Assembly (NCBI RefSeq): GCF_019263745.1
Contig: NZ_CP077107.1
Span: 2,170,001 to 2,234,000 of the forward strand
DNA length: 64,000 bases
Reading direction: 5' to 3'
From: Methanospirillum hungatei
GTDB taxonomy: Archaea > Halobacteriota > Methanomicrobia > Methanomicrobiales > Methanospirillaceae
The notes below the pieces were generated by a model. It made no database searches. It had not been told where the DNA came from and worked only from the letters and a program-made list of their open reading frames with translations. This document shows positions 7,958-15,886 of the stretch, piece after piece. Every line of letters begins with the position of its first letter. Within the stretch, counting starts at the first letter, position 1. The position numbers and the translations under genes were made by a program.

Positions 7958-8557
7958 ATGCCCGGCTATGATATGGGAGATATTATGGGGACATTTCTTG
8001 TAGACTATCAAAGCCATGATGAACCAGTGGAAAAAGTACCGGAAATTACAAACCAGGCGGTCAAAAAGATCAGGGCTGGTTCAAAAGGGGTGGGGAATCT
8101 TCAGGTTGTCGAATTTATTCTCGGAAATGAATTATTTGCTATAGACCTGTTTGAAACCAGGGAAGTTATCAATTATACTGAAATTACTCCTCTTCCCAAT
8201 ACTCCTTCATTTATCAAAGGAATTATCGATCTGCGTGGAATCATCACAACCATCATCGATCTTAAAGAGATGATGAACATTACCCGGGAGGCAGATGGAA
8301 AGAAAAAATCCCGGATTATCGTTCTTGATGCAACAGTTTCGGAGAAGATGATCGGGGTTTTAGTTGATGATGTCCTGGCCGTCTCAACATACACAGAGGA
8401 AGATATCGATAAGGATACCCATGCATCAAAGAGCAGTGATCGTGATATCCTTGGTATCATCCGGAAAAAAGTGAAAACCGGTGACCGTGATAAAAGTGAT
8501 CTGATCATCTGGCTTGATATCAAAACCATGATTCACAAGGTCGAGCAGGATCTGTAA
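7958..8557 (+). CDS. CheW-like chemotaxis coupling protein
   Basis: The protein has 199 residues. After an N-terminal extension of about 45 residues comes a CheW domain: VVEFILGNELFAIDLFETRE, then LPNTPSFIKGIIDLRGIITTIIDLK, the SH3-like core that couples chemoreceptors to CheA. Other in-frame ATGs exist; ATG 7985 follows GGGAGA by 4 bases and is a good alternative (190 residues). No other chemotaxis gene lies in the window, so it works with components elsewhere or as a stand-alone scaffold. Confidence 0.88.
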   Translation: MPGYDMGDIMGTFLVDYQSHDEPVEKVPEITNQAVKKIRAGSKGVGNLQVVEFILGNELFAIDLFETREVINYTEITPLPNTPSFIKGIIDLRGIITTIIDLKEMMNITREADGKKKSRIIVLDATVSEKMIGVLVDDVLAVSTYTEEDIDKDTHASKSSDRDILGIIRKKVKTGDRDKSDLIIWLDIKTMIHKVEQDL

Positions 8558-8560
8558 CCA

Positions 8561-9379
8561 TCAGGGAACCAGGAGAGAATAGACCTTTCCAAGCAGCAAC
8601 AGTTCTTCTGCCTGGTTTTGTAATCTTCTCGTTTTGAAACCGGGCACATTCATCTCCTGCCAGTCAAGATCTGTTTTCACATCCCAGAGGATCAATCCAT
8701 CAGGGGGAGCTGGTTTTATCTTATTTTTGCATGCACCGGAGAGGTACTTCTCTAGACCTGATCGTGATAGGGTGCCTTCTGATACCTGTATTAATGATGA
8801 AGCAATGCACCTGACCATATGCCATAAAAAGCTCTGTGCAGTAATCTCAAGCCATAATCCGGATTCATCGTACGATATCTCAACAGCATCGATTGTCTTT
8901 TCAGGTGTTTTTCCTGGCTCTATCCGGGCAAAACAGGTAAAATCATGTTTTCCGAGAAAAAGGGGAGCAACATCCTTCATTGCATCAATGTCTGAAGGAA
9001 CCTGTGAAAAGTAAAACCGGTATGTCCGGTTGATAACATCATACCTCGGATAGAACGTTTCCGGTGCATAACTCCATGATGTCACCCAGATATCCGGAGG
9101 GAGCTGACCATTTATAGCCCTGATGGCCCGGTCTGGGTTGGATGTTGACAATGCAAGTATCTGACACCTGGCATGCACTCCCCGGTCTGTTCTCCCAGAC
9201 AGGGCAAGCCGGGATTCCTGCCGGTTTGTAATTATTCCTGCCCTGATACAGGCCGCTTCAATCTCTCCTTCTATGGTCCGCCTGTCTGGCTGGTATTGTG
9301 AACCAAAGAAGGCGGTCCCGATATATCCAATCTGAAATGCCAGCCTTACTTGTGAAGTCTGCCCCGGATCTTCCGCCAT
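8561..9379 (-). CDS. truA: tRNA pseudouridine synthase TruA
   Basis: The protein has 272 residues, normal for archaeal TruA. The catalytic Asp is in SGRTDRGVHARCQI (near residue 64), the N-terminal RLAFQIGYIGTAFFGSQ is typical, and FLWHMVRCIAS lies near residue 185. TruA isomerises uridines 38-40 of the tRNA anticodon stem-loop. It overlaps the PHP gene upstream by 34 bases and converges with the cheW-like gene with only 3 bases between stops. Confidence 0.95.
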   Translation of the reverse strand: MAEDPGQTSQVRLAFQIGYIGTAFFGSQYQPDRRTIEGEIEAACIRAGIITNRQESRLALSGRTDRGVHARCQILALSTSNPDRAIRAINGQLPPDIWVTSWSYAPETFYPRYDVINRTYRFYFSQVPSDIDAMKDVAPLFLGKHDFTCFARIEPGKTPEKTIDAVEISYDESGLWLEITAQSFLWHMVRCIASSLIQVSEGTLSRSGLEKYLSGACKNKIKPAPPDGLILWDVKTDLDWQEMNVPGFKTRRLQNQAEELLLLGKVYSLLVP

Positions 9380-10011
9380 GAATTCCGCAATGACTGTTTG
9401 GTATAAATTCTGACCGGAGTTTTTCTTCCTGCCGGCTGTGTTTTTCCATCCCTGATTGCATTGAGGATGGATCCGATATCTTTCTCAGCATCTATCAGGG
9501 TTCTTCCATACCCGATAAACCTGGCATTATGGGCATCACTACCGGCAACTGCAGGTTTTCCCATCTTGCGTGCAAGCCGCATCGCCCGCTGGTTTGCATG
9601 GGGAATGACATACCGGCTGTTGTATACTTCTATTGCATCAGCAGCACCAAATGCTTCAAAACATTTCAGGGCTGCACCATGCCTGTACCGGTGGAATGGA
9701 TGGGGCAGAATGGTAACTCCACCGGCCTGATGCACTTTTGTTATGGTATCCAGGACTGGCATACCTGGTTCTGGAGCAGTTGTAACTCCAAGCGCTATTA
9801 GATGTCCGTCTTTTGTTGACACTTCAACACCAGGAATTACCAGAACCTCAGAAGCGATTTCCCTGGCTATCTGGTACCCGTCCATGGTGTCATGGTCCGT
9901 GATTGCGATGACATCTATTCCAACCGCTGCAGCGGTGGCAAGAACCTGTGCTACTGAACTCTCCCCGTCTTTAGAACAGGAAGTATGAATATGGAGATCG
10001 GCTGTGAGCAT
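9346..10011 (-). CDS. PHP-domain metal-dependent phosphoesterase
   Basis: The protein has 221 residues. The PHP metal-binding motifs are visible: ADLHIHTSCSKDG at residue 4, ITDHDTMDG near 37, HPFHRYRHG near 101 and GSDAHNARFIGYG near 157. The family hydrolyses phosphate esters (3',5'-nucleoside bisphosphates, oligoribonucleotides or histidinol phosphate in characterised members); the substrate here is unknown. It is translated just before, and overlapping, truA. Confidence 0.9.
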   Translation of the reverse strand: MLTADLHIHTSCSKDGESSVAQVLATAAAVGIDVIAITDHDTMDGYQIAREIASEVLVIPGVEVSTKDGHLIALGVTTAPEPGMPVLDTITKVHQAGGVTILPHPFHRYRHGAALKCFEAFGAADAIEVYNSRYVIPHANQRAMRLARKMGKPAVAGSDAHNARFIGYGRTLIDAEKDIGSILNAIRDGKTQPAGRKTPVRIYTKQSLRNSWRKIRGRLHK

Positions 10012-10059
10012 CCCTGACTACACTATTCTTTTTATCTCACCGGTATTAAGGAAAGGGTG

Positions 10060-11475
10060 ATGAGGATCCTACTGCCTACCGGAAGGGTTACGTATACCAT
10101 GGTATGTGATGCTGCAAAGGGATTTGACGCGGATGTAGTTGTTACCGGTGAACTTGCATCATTTCTCTCTCCGGAAAAACTTCTCTCCATCCTGCGTTCA
10201 GGAGAGTCGTATGATATGGTACTCATTTCAGGAATGTGTACTGCATCATTTCTGAGTGTGGAAGATGAAACCGGAATCCCGGTGTATCGTGGGCCGCGGC
10301 ATGCAGCAGACTTGAGAATGGTCCTCCCGCTCATTGGCAAGATCCCGTTATCAAGAGAGGTTCCGGCTGATGAATTCCTCTCCGGCGAGCGAAAAAAAGA
10401 GGCATACAAAAAAATCGCTGCCAGGGAAGTGGAAGGTGAACCTGCCTTCTGTATCCGGGGAGTGAAAATTGGTGGAAAGACCAGGATTAAAGTCCTGGCA
10501 GAGATTATGGATGCCCACCGGACACCAGATATCAGGCAGAAAGTGAGTGATTTTTTTGACAGAGGAGCCGATATCGTTGATCTCGGATTTGGATTTGACG
10601 CATGCCCGGATGATGTTCGCGCAGTCTTTTCCCAGCTTGCAGACCTTGATAGACCACTTGCCATTGATTCCCAGGATCCTGCCCTCATCGCAGCAGCACT
10701 CTTTCGGGCAGACCTCATTCTCTCTCTCCAGGAAGAGAATATGAAAGATATCGGGAGCGATGTTGCAAAAGCAGGATGTGCAGCGGTAATTGTTCCTGGA
10801 AATGCTGGCCTTGAGTCAAATATCAGGCAGGCACTGGATTTTGGTATACAGGACATAATCGCAGACCCGGTTCTCCAGCCCTGTGGTTCAGGATTTGTTC
10901 AATCACTCTCCCTGTTTCAAAAACCAGGAGTTCCTCTCTTCTTTGGTGCAGGAAATGTCATCGAACTTCTGGATGCCGATTCAGTCGGGATGTGTGCCCT
11001 TCTTGCCGGAATGGCGTATGAAACTCATGCATCTGTGATTTTTTGCAGTGAGCACAGTGACAAAACAGCCGGATGCATATCAGAAATGCGGTCTGCCACA
11101 AATATGATGGCATTAATAGAAGGAAGGCCCTATCCGAAAGATCTTGGTATTGATCTGTTCTGGATCAAAGAAAAGAGGCGACGAAGAGAACCACCTTTGG
11201 AATATAATCGTGTTATTATGGCTGAATCCATGCCCCGGGAAATAGCATATGATCCACGAGGGAACTTTCGGATAGGTGTTGAAGGTGAATACATCGTTGC
11301 AGTCAGGAACGGAACGGCAATCAAAGGCTCCAGGTGGCAGGATGTATTATTCACAATAATACAGGAAGACGGGGTCTCTTTGTTTGATCATGCCGGATAC
11401 CTTGGTGCTGAACTCTACAAGGCTGAGTTATCTCTTCGGTTCAATAGAAGTTTTGAACAGGACGGACCGTTCTGA
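10060..11475 (+). CDS. dihydropteroate synthase-related protein (methanopterin-type)
   Basis: The protein has about 471 residues. The middle part (about 150-340) resembles the TIM barrel of dihydropteroate synthase: RGADIVDLGFGF, AIDSQDP, CAAVIVPGN and VPLFFGAGNVIELLDAD. Long N- and C-terminal regions are typical of the methanogen-specific relatives of this enzyme, which are implicated in joining the pterin and 4-(ribofuranosyl)aminobenzene precursors in tetrahydromethanopterin synthesis. ATG 10060 follows GGAAAGGG directly; GTG 10057 is the adjacent alternative. It heads a plus-strand cluster with the JAMM, RibL and Tsr3 genes. Confidence 0.85.
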   Translation: MRILLPTGRVTYTMVCDAAKGFDADVVVTGELASFLSPEKLLSILRSGESYDMVLISGMCTASFLSVEDETGIPVYRGPRHAADLRMVLPLIGKIPLSREVPADEFLSGERKKEAYKKIAAREVEGEPAFCIRGVKIGGKTRIKVLAEIMDAHRTPDIRQKVSDFFDRGADIVDLGFGFDACPDDVRAVFSQLADLDRPLAIDSQDPALIAAALFRADLILSLQEENMKDIGSDVAKAGCAAVIVPGNAGLESNIRQALDFGIQDIIADPVLQPCGSGFVQSLSLFQKPGVPLFFGAGNVIELLDADSVGMCALLAGMAYETHASVIFCSEHSDKTAGCISEMRSATNMMALIEGRPYPKDLGIDLFWIKEKRRRREPPLEYNRVIMAESMPREIAYDPRGNFRIGVEGEYIVAVRNGTAIKGSRWQDVLFTIIQEDGVSLFDHAGYLGAELYKAELSLRFNRSFEQDGPF

Positions 11476-11531
11476 GCACAATAGCCTTGTATAATCAGAA
11501 CCGATGAATACGAAGGATTACGAGCAGTAGT

Positions 11532-11903
11532 ATGAATATTTCCGCAATACATAGAAATACCCTTGATCTCCTGCTGGCAATGGGACGTGAATCACATCCA
11601 CGGGAATTTGCCGCACTGCTCTCTGCAGAGTCAGGTGTCATATCTGAAGTCCACCTGATACCAGGATCAATCGGGGGTGAAGCAAGTGCCCAGGTTCCTT
11701 TTGAGATGGTTCCTCTCCATCTAGGAATAACCGGGAGCGCTCATAGTCATCCGAATGGTGCAATATGGCCGTCTGATGCTGATATCCGGTTTTTTTCCGT
11801 AAGTGGGAGTTGTCATATCATCGTGGGATACCCGTACGGACCAGATGACTGGCGGTGTTTTTATCCGGATGGAACTCCCGTCACTCTTGAGGTGGTACCA
11901 TGA
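11532..11903 (+). CDS. JAMM/MPN-domain protein (predicted metalloprotease)
   Basis: A 123-residue single-domain protein with the JAMM zinc motif HSHPNGAIWPSDAD (HxHPx7SxxD) and the upstream conserved HPREFAALL containing the catalytic Glu. Related archaeal proteins remove ubiquitin-like SAMP modifiers, but stand-alone copies of this short type have no proven substrate. Its last 4 bases overlap the start of ribL, so the two are probably translated together. Confidence 0.88.
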   Translation: MNISAIHRNTLDLLLAMGRESHPREFAALLSAESGVISEVHLIPGSIGGEASAQVPFEMVPLHLGITGSAHSHPNGAIWPSDADIRFFSVSGSCHIIVGYPYGPDDWRCFYPDGTPVTLEVVP

Positions 11904-12370
11904 TCCGGGTGGTTGCAACCGGAACCTTTGACATCTTACATCCCGGCCATCTCTGGTATCTCAAAGAATCAGCACAACTTGGGGATGAACTCTATGTCAT
12001 TATTGCCCGTGATGCGAACATCAGGCACAAACCAAGGCCGGTCATCCCTGAAGAGCAGCGGCGATGCATGGTAGAAGCACTTCGGCCGGTTACCAAAGCC
12101 ATCTTAGGGGACCTTACTGATATGTACAGGCCAATCCGGGAATTAAACCCTGATATTATCACCTTAGGGTGTAATCAGCATTTCAACCCGGAAATTCTGG
12201 AGCGGACTCTTGAAAAACAGGGAATGCAGACAAAAGTTGTCAGGATATCTGCATTCACGAATTCTCCTTTTACCAGCTCCCGTGACATTGTCCAGGAGGT
12301 TATCCGAAGGTCTGACGACATGAAACGGCACATAGAGCCAGGAGATCATTCATCAGGATGTGATGAGTAA
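11900..12370 (+). CDS. ribL: archaeal FAD synthetase RibL
   Basis: A 156-residue cytidylyltransferase-fold protein. The nucleotide-binding signature TGTFDILHPGHLWYL is at residue 8, with LGCNQHF near 94 and FTSSRDI near 121. RibL from Methanocaldococcus makes FAD from FMN and ATP. The length fits. It overlaps the JAMM gene by 4 bases and shares a base with the next start (TAATG), so it sits in a tightly coupled operon. Confidence 0.9.
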   Translation: MIRVVATGTFDILHPGHLWYLKESAQLGDELYVIIARDANIRHKPRPVIPEEQRRCMVEALRPVTKAILGDLTDMYRPIRELNPDIITLGCNQHFNPEILERTLEKQGMQTKVVRISAFTNSPFTSSRDIVQEVIRRSDDMKRHIEPGDHSSGCDE

Positions 12371-12864
12371 TGATCCCCTTGCTTTCATACCGGGACAACT
12401 CCTGTGATCCCAAAAAATGTACGATGAAAAAACTTGAACGAGCCGGAATGGTCAGACTTTTCTCCAGGCTTTCATCAATTCCCCGAAACAGTCTCATCCT
12501 TGACCCGACAGCCGAGCAGGCCCTCTCCCCTGCTGACCGGGAAAAGACAAAGACCATCACCGCTCTTGACTGTTCATGGGAAGTCCTGGATACAGATCAG
12601 GTGAGATCATGGAGGTTTAAACGTGCTCTCCCCTATCTTCTGGCTGCAAATCCGGTAAACTTTGGGAGGCCGTTTCGCCTGACTTCTGCAGAAGCGATGG
12701 CAGCTGCCCTTGTCATTTTAGGAGAATCATCCCAGGCTGAAATGCTACTCAGCAAGATATCATGGGGTATCAGGTTTTTGGAACTAAACCGTGAGCCACT
12801 TGATGCATATGCCCAGGCTGCTGATAGTGCTGAAATAATTCAGATACAGGGTGAATTTTTCTAA
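12370..12864 (+). CDS. tsr3: rRNA aminocarboxypropyltransferase Tsr3
   Basis: The protein has 164 residues, matching archaeal Tsr3/DUF367. The N-terminal RLI-like segment with CDPKKCT is followed by the SPOUT-like core (ILDPTAEQALS, ALDCSWE, RALPYLLAANPVNFGRPF). Tsr3 transfers the 3-amino-3-carboxypropyl group of S-adenosylmethionine to the small-subunit rRNA. It is the last gene of the plus-strand cluster; an AT-rich tract follows the stop. Confidence 0.92.
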   Translation: MIPLLSYRDNSCDPKKCTMKKLERAGMVRLFSRLSSIPRNSLILDPTAEQALSPADREKTKTITALDCSWEVLDTDQVRSWRFKRALPYLLAANPVNFGRPFRLTSAEAMAAALVILGESSQAEMLLSKISWGIRFLELNREPLDAYAQAADSAEIIQIQGEFF

Positions 12865-12898
12865 AAAAAATTTCAGGTTTTAATATTCCCGAAATATT

Positions 12899-14194
12899 CT
12901 ATTTTGATACTGCTATCTTGCCTGCCCGCTCAAAACAGATATTTGCTTCCCTGGTTTCATTCATCAGTTTTAATGCCTTCCCTTTTGCGTACCAGGCAAT
13001 GGAAGATCCAGGATCTTTATCGATGATCTGATCAAAGTAGGTGATCGCCGTACTTGGTCTGCCTGCATCAACGAGGATGTTTCCTAAAATGTACATTGCT
13101 TCAGTATATGAGGGATCAATCCGGATGGCCTGAAGAAAACAGTCAATTGCTTCAGTCTCATTACCCATGCTTTTCAGGGTTTTCCCCATCTCAAAATAGG
13201 CGTGGGCATTATTTGGATCAATTTCAATTGTTTTCAGCATTGCATTCAAAGAATTCCGGTACCCTCCCATCTTGCGGTATGCAATCGATTTTGAAAACCA
13301 GGCTGCAGAATATCGTGGGGCAATTTCCAGAGTCTTATTAAAATATTCAATGGCGGTTTGCGGATCTTTGTCTTTATGCAGACAAATATTTCCCTGCAGA
13401 AGATAGGCTTCAGCGATCTGCATCTTGTAGGTTTTGTTATCCGGATTAATCTCTAATGCCTGCTCATATGCTTCAATTGCGTCATCAAACTGCTTTAATA
13501 CCTTGTATGAGTTCCCAAGAAGGACATATGCATGAGGATCATCACCCCTTTGTTTAATGACCAACTGAAAGCATTTTATCGCAAGGTGGTATGCACCAAT
13601 CTTCATCAAACAGCGACCTTCAGAGAGCAGAATGTCCGGATCACGAGGACTTTTTTTCAATGCAATTTCATATGCATCAATCGCATCGTGATATTTTCGT
13701 TGATCAAAAAAGTATTTTCCTTTTAACTCATAGGGATAATCATAATTTTTATCCAGTTTCAGGGCTTTATCAAAATATTCAATCGCATCATCTCTTTTAT
13801 TCAATGTCCAGAGTGTCAGCCCTTTGGCATGGAGTGCCGGAACATAATCATGATTCCTGGTCAGCACTTTATTACAGCATTCAATTGCTTCAAAGCACTT
13901 TAAGGGCTCTTTTTCCATCAAGGCAAGGTTACGGAGATTTAATGCTTTCCCTATCAGGTAATCATCAATGTCAGGATTTATTTCGAATGCCCGGGTATAG
14001 CATTCTTCTGCCTGGGTATATTTTTTCACGCCTGAAAGTGCTTCTCCAAGTCCGTACCAGCAATCTGAATGCCCTTTATCACACTCTATACCACGGTGAA
14101 ATTGTTGAACAGCCTCTTCGTATCTTTTTTTATTGACGAGTTTCATCCCTTTTTGAAAATATGAATCTGAATCACTTCCTGACATCCATCCCAT
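12899..14194 (-). CDS. cytoplasmic TPR-repeat protein
   Basis: The protein has 431 residues, almost entirely tetratricopeptide repeats (about twelve, spaced 34 residues). Examples of the repeat ends are NPDNKTYKMQIAEAYLL, DPNNAHAYFEMGKTLKSMG and DPSYTEAMYILGNILVDAG. There is no signal peptide or membrane segment. It probably acts as a scaffold, but no partner is indicated by its neighbours. A second, exported TPR gene lies upstream on the same strand across a 245-base gap with a strong hairpin. Confidence 0.88.
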   Translation of the reverse strand: MGWMSGSDSDSYFQKGMKLVNKKRYEEAVQQFHRGIECDKGHSDCWYGLGEALSGVKKYTQAEECYTRAFEINPDIDDYLIGKALNLRNLALMEKEPLKCFEAIECCNKVLTRNHDYVPALHAKGLTLWTLNKRDDAIEYFDKALKLDKNYDYPYELKGKYFFDQRKYHDAIDAYEIALKKSPRDPDILLSEGRCLMKIGAYHLAIKCFQLVIKQRGDDPHAYVLLGNSYKVLKQFDDAIEAYEQALEINPDNKTYKMQIAEAYLLQGNICLHKDKDPQTAIEYFNKTLEIAPRYSAAWFSKSIAYRKMGGYRNSLNAMLKTIEIDPNNAHAYFEMGKTLKSMGNETEAIDCFLQAIRIDPSYTEAMYILGNILVDAGRPSTAITYFDQIIDKDPGSSIAWYAKGKALKLMNETREANICFERAGKIAVSK

Positions 14195-14318
14195 ATTTTT
14201 TCACTCCTGATATCCGGAAACCACAGGAAGAAAACGAAGAAGGTGTATTTTTATTATTTTTATTATTTTCATAGATCTCAATCCATTATACTATATGATC
14301 TTGTTATTGTATACTATC

Positions 14319-14356
14319 CTGCAAAACATTCTGGTATATTCGAGAATGTTTTGCAG
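14319..14356. repeat. perfect 14-bp inverted repeat (hairpin)
   Basis: CTGCAAAACATTCT at 14319-14332 and its exact reverse complement at 14343-14356 enclose a 10-base loop. It sits between two minus-strand TPR genes. On the minus strand no T-run follows, so it is not a classic terminator; on the plus strand TTTTT occurs 14 bases later. It may be an mRNA processing or termination structure, or the remnant of a small inverted-repeat element. Confidence 0.7.
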
Positions 14357-14439
14357 ATATCTATGTAGCGTTTTTGGTGCGCACGTCTTGAAACAATCTC
14401 CGTTTTACTACCATTATTCTTAGGACGCTGTGTAGGGCA

Positions 14440-15225
14440 CTATAGTAGATCACCAGATTGTATCATGATATCAAAACCTTGAAGATTTGTGAATATCTTT
14501 TGACTTAAATCAGTTGATCTCATCGGATCCAGCTCAAGTGCCTGACGATAACTCTGGATTCCGTCAGAAAATGCCTGGTTTTTATTCAAAACATCATGGA
14601 CATCATCAGAATCAGCTCGAGAACCTGTCTGTAGTACACTGAGCTGGTTCATCAGCGATGAATTCGCTGTCGCAAGACCAATGTAGGCATCTCCCCGTAA
14701 TTCCCAGACATCCGGATTATTTGGCTGGTTCTTGAGAATTTCGTCGGTTTTATCAATCGCTTGTTTGTACTGGCCGGATGATATTGAAGACTGGACAATC
14801 GTCAGTTGATCTGACACATCAGCTGGCTGAGCATATGCAATTTTCAGCAACAAATCACGTGATTCTTCTGTTCTACCAAGTGTTTTTAGCACATCCGATT
14901 TCTTTTTCATCACAGCAAGATTGTTTGGATTCTGTTCCAGTGTTTTTGTATAAACGGTCAGCGCTTCAAGGTGTTTTCCACTGGATGCAAGAATATCTCC
15001 TTTTTCTTCCAGGGAATCATAATTGTCAGGTTTTATTGAGAGTGATGTATCATAAGCGAGTGATGCGACATCCTTGATTCCTACCTGGGCAGAAAGGTCT
15101 CCAACCTGGTTCAGACTGGAACTTAAAAATTCAGCAGGCTGATTCATTCCTGCAATTTCAGGGAGAAAGATTACCAAAGCACCTGTAATAAGAATGAATA
15201 TCGCAATGAGTGTAATCACTTTCAT
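14440..15225 (-). CDS. membrane-anchored or exported TPR-repeat protein
   Basis: The protein has 261 residues. Residues 4-24 (ITLIAIFILITGALVIFL) form a signal peptide or membrane anchor. TPR units follow between about 55 and 250 (for example SLEEKGDILASSGKHLEAL and DVWELRGDAYIGLA). It is likely a surface-facing scaffold. The gene stands between a PfpI-like gene and another TPR gene; nothing in the context names its partner. Confidence 0.85.
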   Translation of the reverse strand: MKVITLIAIFILITGALVIFLPEIAGMNQPAEFLSSSLNQVGDLSAQVGIKDVASLAYDTSLSIKPDNYDSLEEKGDILASSGKHLEALTVYTKTLEQNPNNLAVMKKKSDVLKTLGRTEESRDLLLKIAYAQPADVSDQLTIVQSSISSGQYKQAIDKTDEILKNQPNNPDVWELRGDAYIGLATANSSLMNQLSVLQTGSRADSDDVHDVLNKNQAFSDGIQSYRQALELDPMRSTDLSQKIFTNLQGFDIMIQSGDLL

Positions 15226-15293
15226 TGCATATATCTCTCGGTGAAGTATAATTTAAGAATTATTTAATGAAGTTGAAGGATTTAAAAGGATAC

Positions 15294-15875
15294 TTAAATA
15301 TCAAATCCAAGTTTGTTTGGCGCAGGGACAACCTGTGGGCCGTTAAACTCAGGGTTCCCATACAGATATTCAACAATTAATTCAGCAAACCGTTTTGCAT
15401 CACTGGGATCCCGAGCTGTTACAAGTCGGTCTAAAAAGACGAATGGTTTATCTTCAAACTTCACATCCATCTTCATCATCTCCCTGATGGCCATCCCGGA
15501 TATGACAGTCGCAGGTCTTTTTTTGAGAATGCCTGCCTTTGCCATCACGACCGGACCGGTACTGATACCACCAATTACCTTCCGGTGTATCCGGAAGATC
15601 TTGACCAGTTCTAACAGGTCCGGATTATTCCAGAAATGAGCCTGGGCTCCCTGACCGCCAAGAATAGTCAGAGCATCAAATTCCTCTTCGCGTGTTAGTA
15701 TCACGTCCTCAAAACTGAGTGGAACAAAGACTCTTCCACCAAAAGTTCCTTTTGCCTGGCCTGCTTCCCGTGAGGCAAACTCATACGGGATCTTATTATG
15801 ATCAAATACTGCCGTAACCTGGGCCAGTTCCTTGTCATGGTACTGGGCAGGAGGGACTGCGATGAGGATCTTCAT
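15294..15875 (-). CDS. DJ-1/PfpI-family protein lacking the nucleophilic Cys
   Basis: The protein has 193 residues with the DJ-1/PfpI class I glutamine-amidotransferase-like fold: KILIAVPPAQYHDKEL at the start, EFDALTILGGQGA near 65 and an elbow GGISTGPVVMAKAG near 102-115. In most members the elbow reads A(I/A)C(H/A)GP with a catalytic Cys; here position 105 is Ser. Protease, glyoxalase or deglycase activity by the usual mechanism is therefore doubtful. Its start lies 12 bases after the stop of the exported protein upstream. Confidence 0.85.
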   Translation of the reverse strand: MKILIAVPPAQYHDKELAQVTAVFDHNKIPYEFASREAGQAKGTFGGRVFVPLSFEDVILTREEEFDALTILGGQGAQAHFWNNPDLLELVKIFRIHRKVIGGISTGPVVMAKAGILKKRPATVISGMAIREMMKMDVKFEDKPFVFLDRLVTARDPSDAKRFAELIVEYLYGNPEFNGPQVVPAPNKLGFDI

Positions 15876-15886
15876 GGAAAAAAATT

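Noticed and set aside
10032-10856. Long minus-strand frame opposite the pteroate synthase homologue
   Set aside because: The Ser/Ile-rich translation is typical of antisense reading of a real gene; the plus strand has clear family motifs.
12899-14194. Internal repeats as a possible CRISPR-like or tandem DNA repeat
   Set aside because: The periodicity is about 102 bases and is explained by the 34-residue TPR protein repeats, with no conserved DNA spacer pattern.
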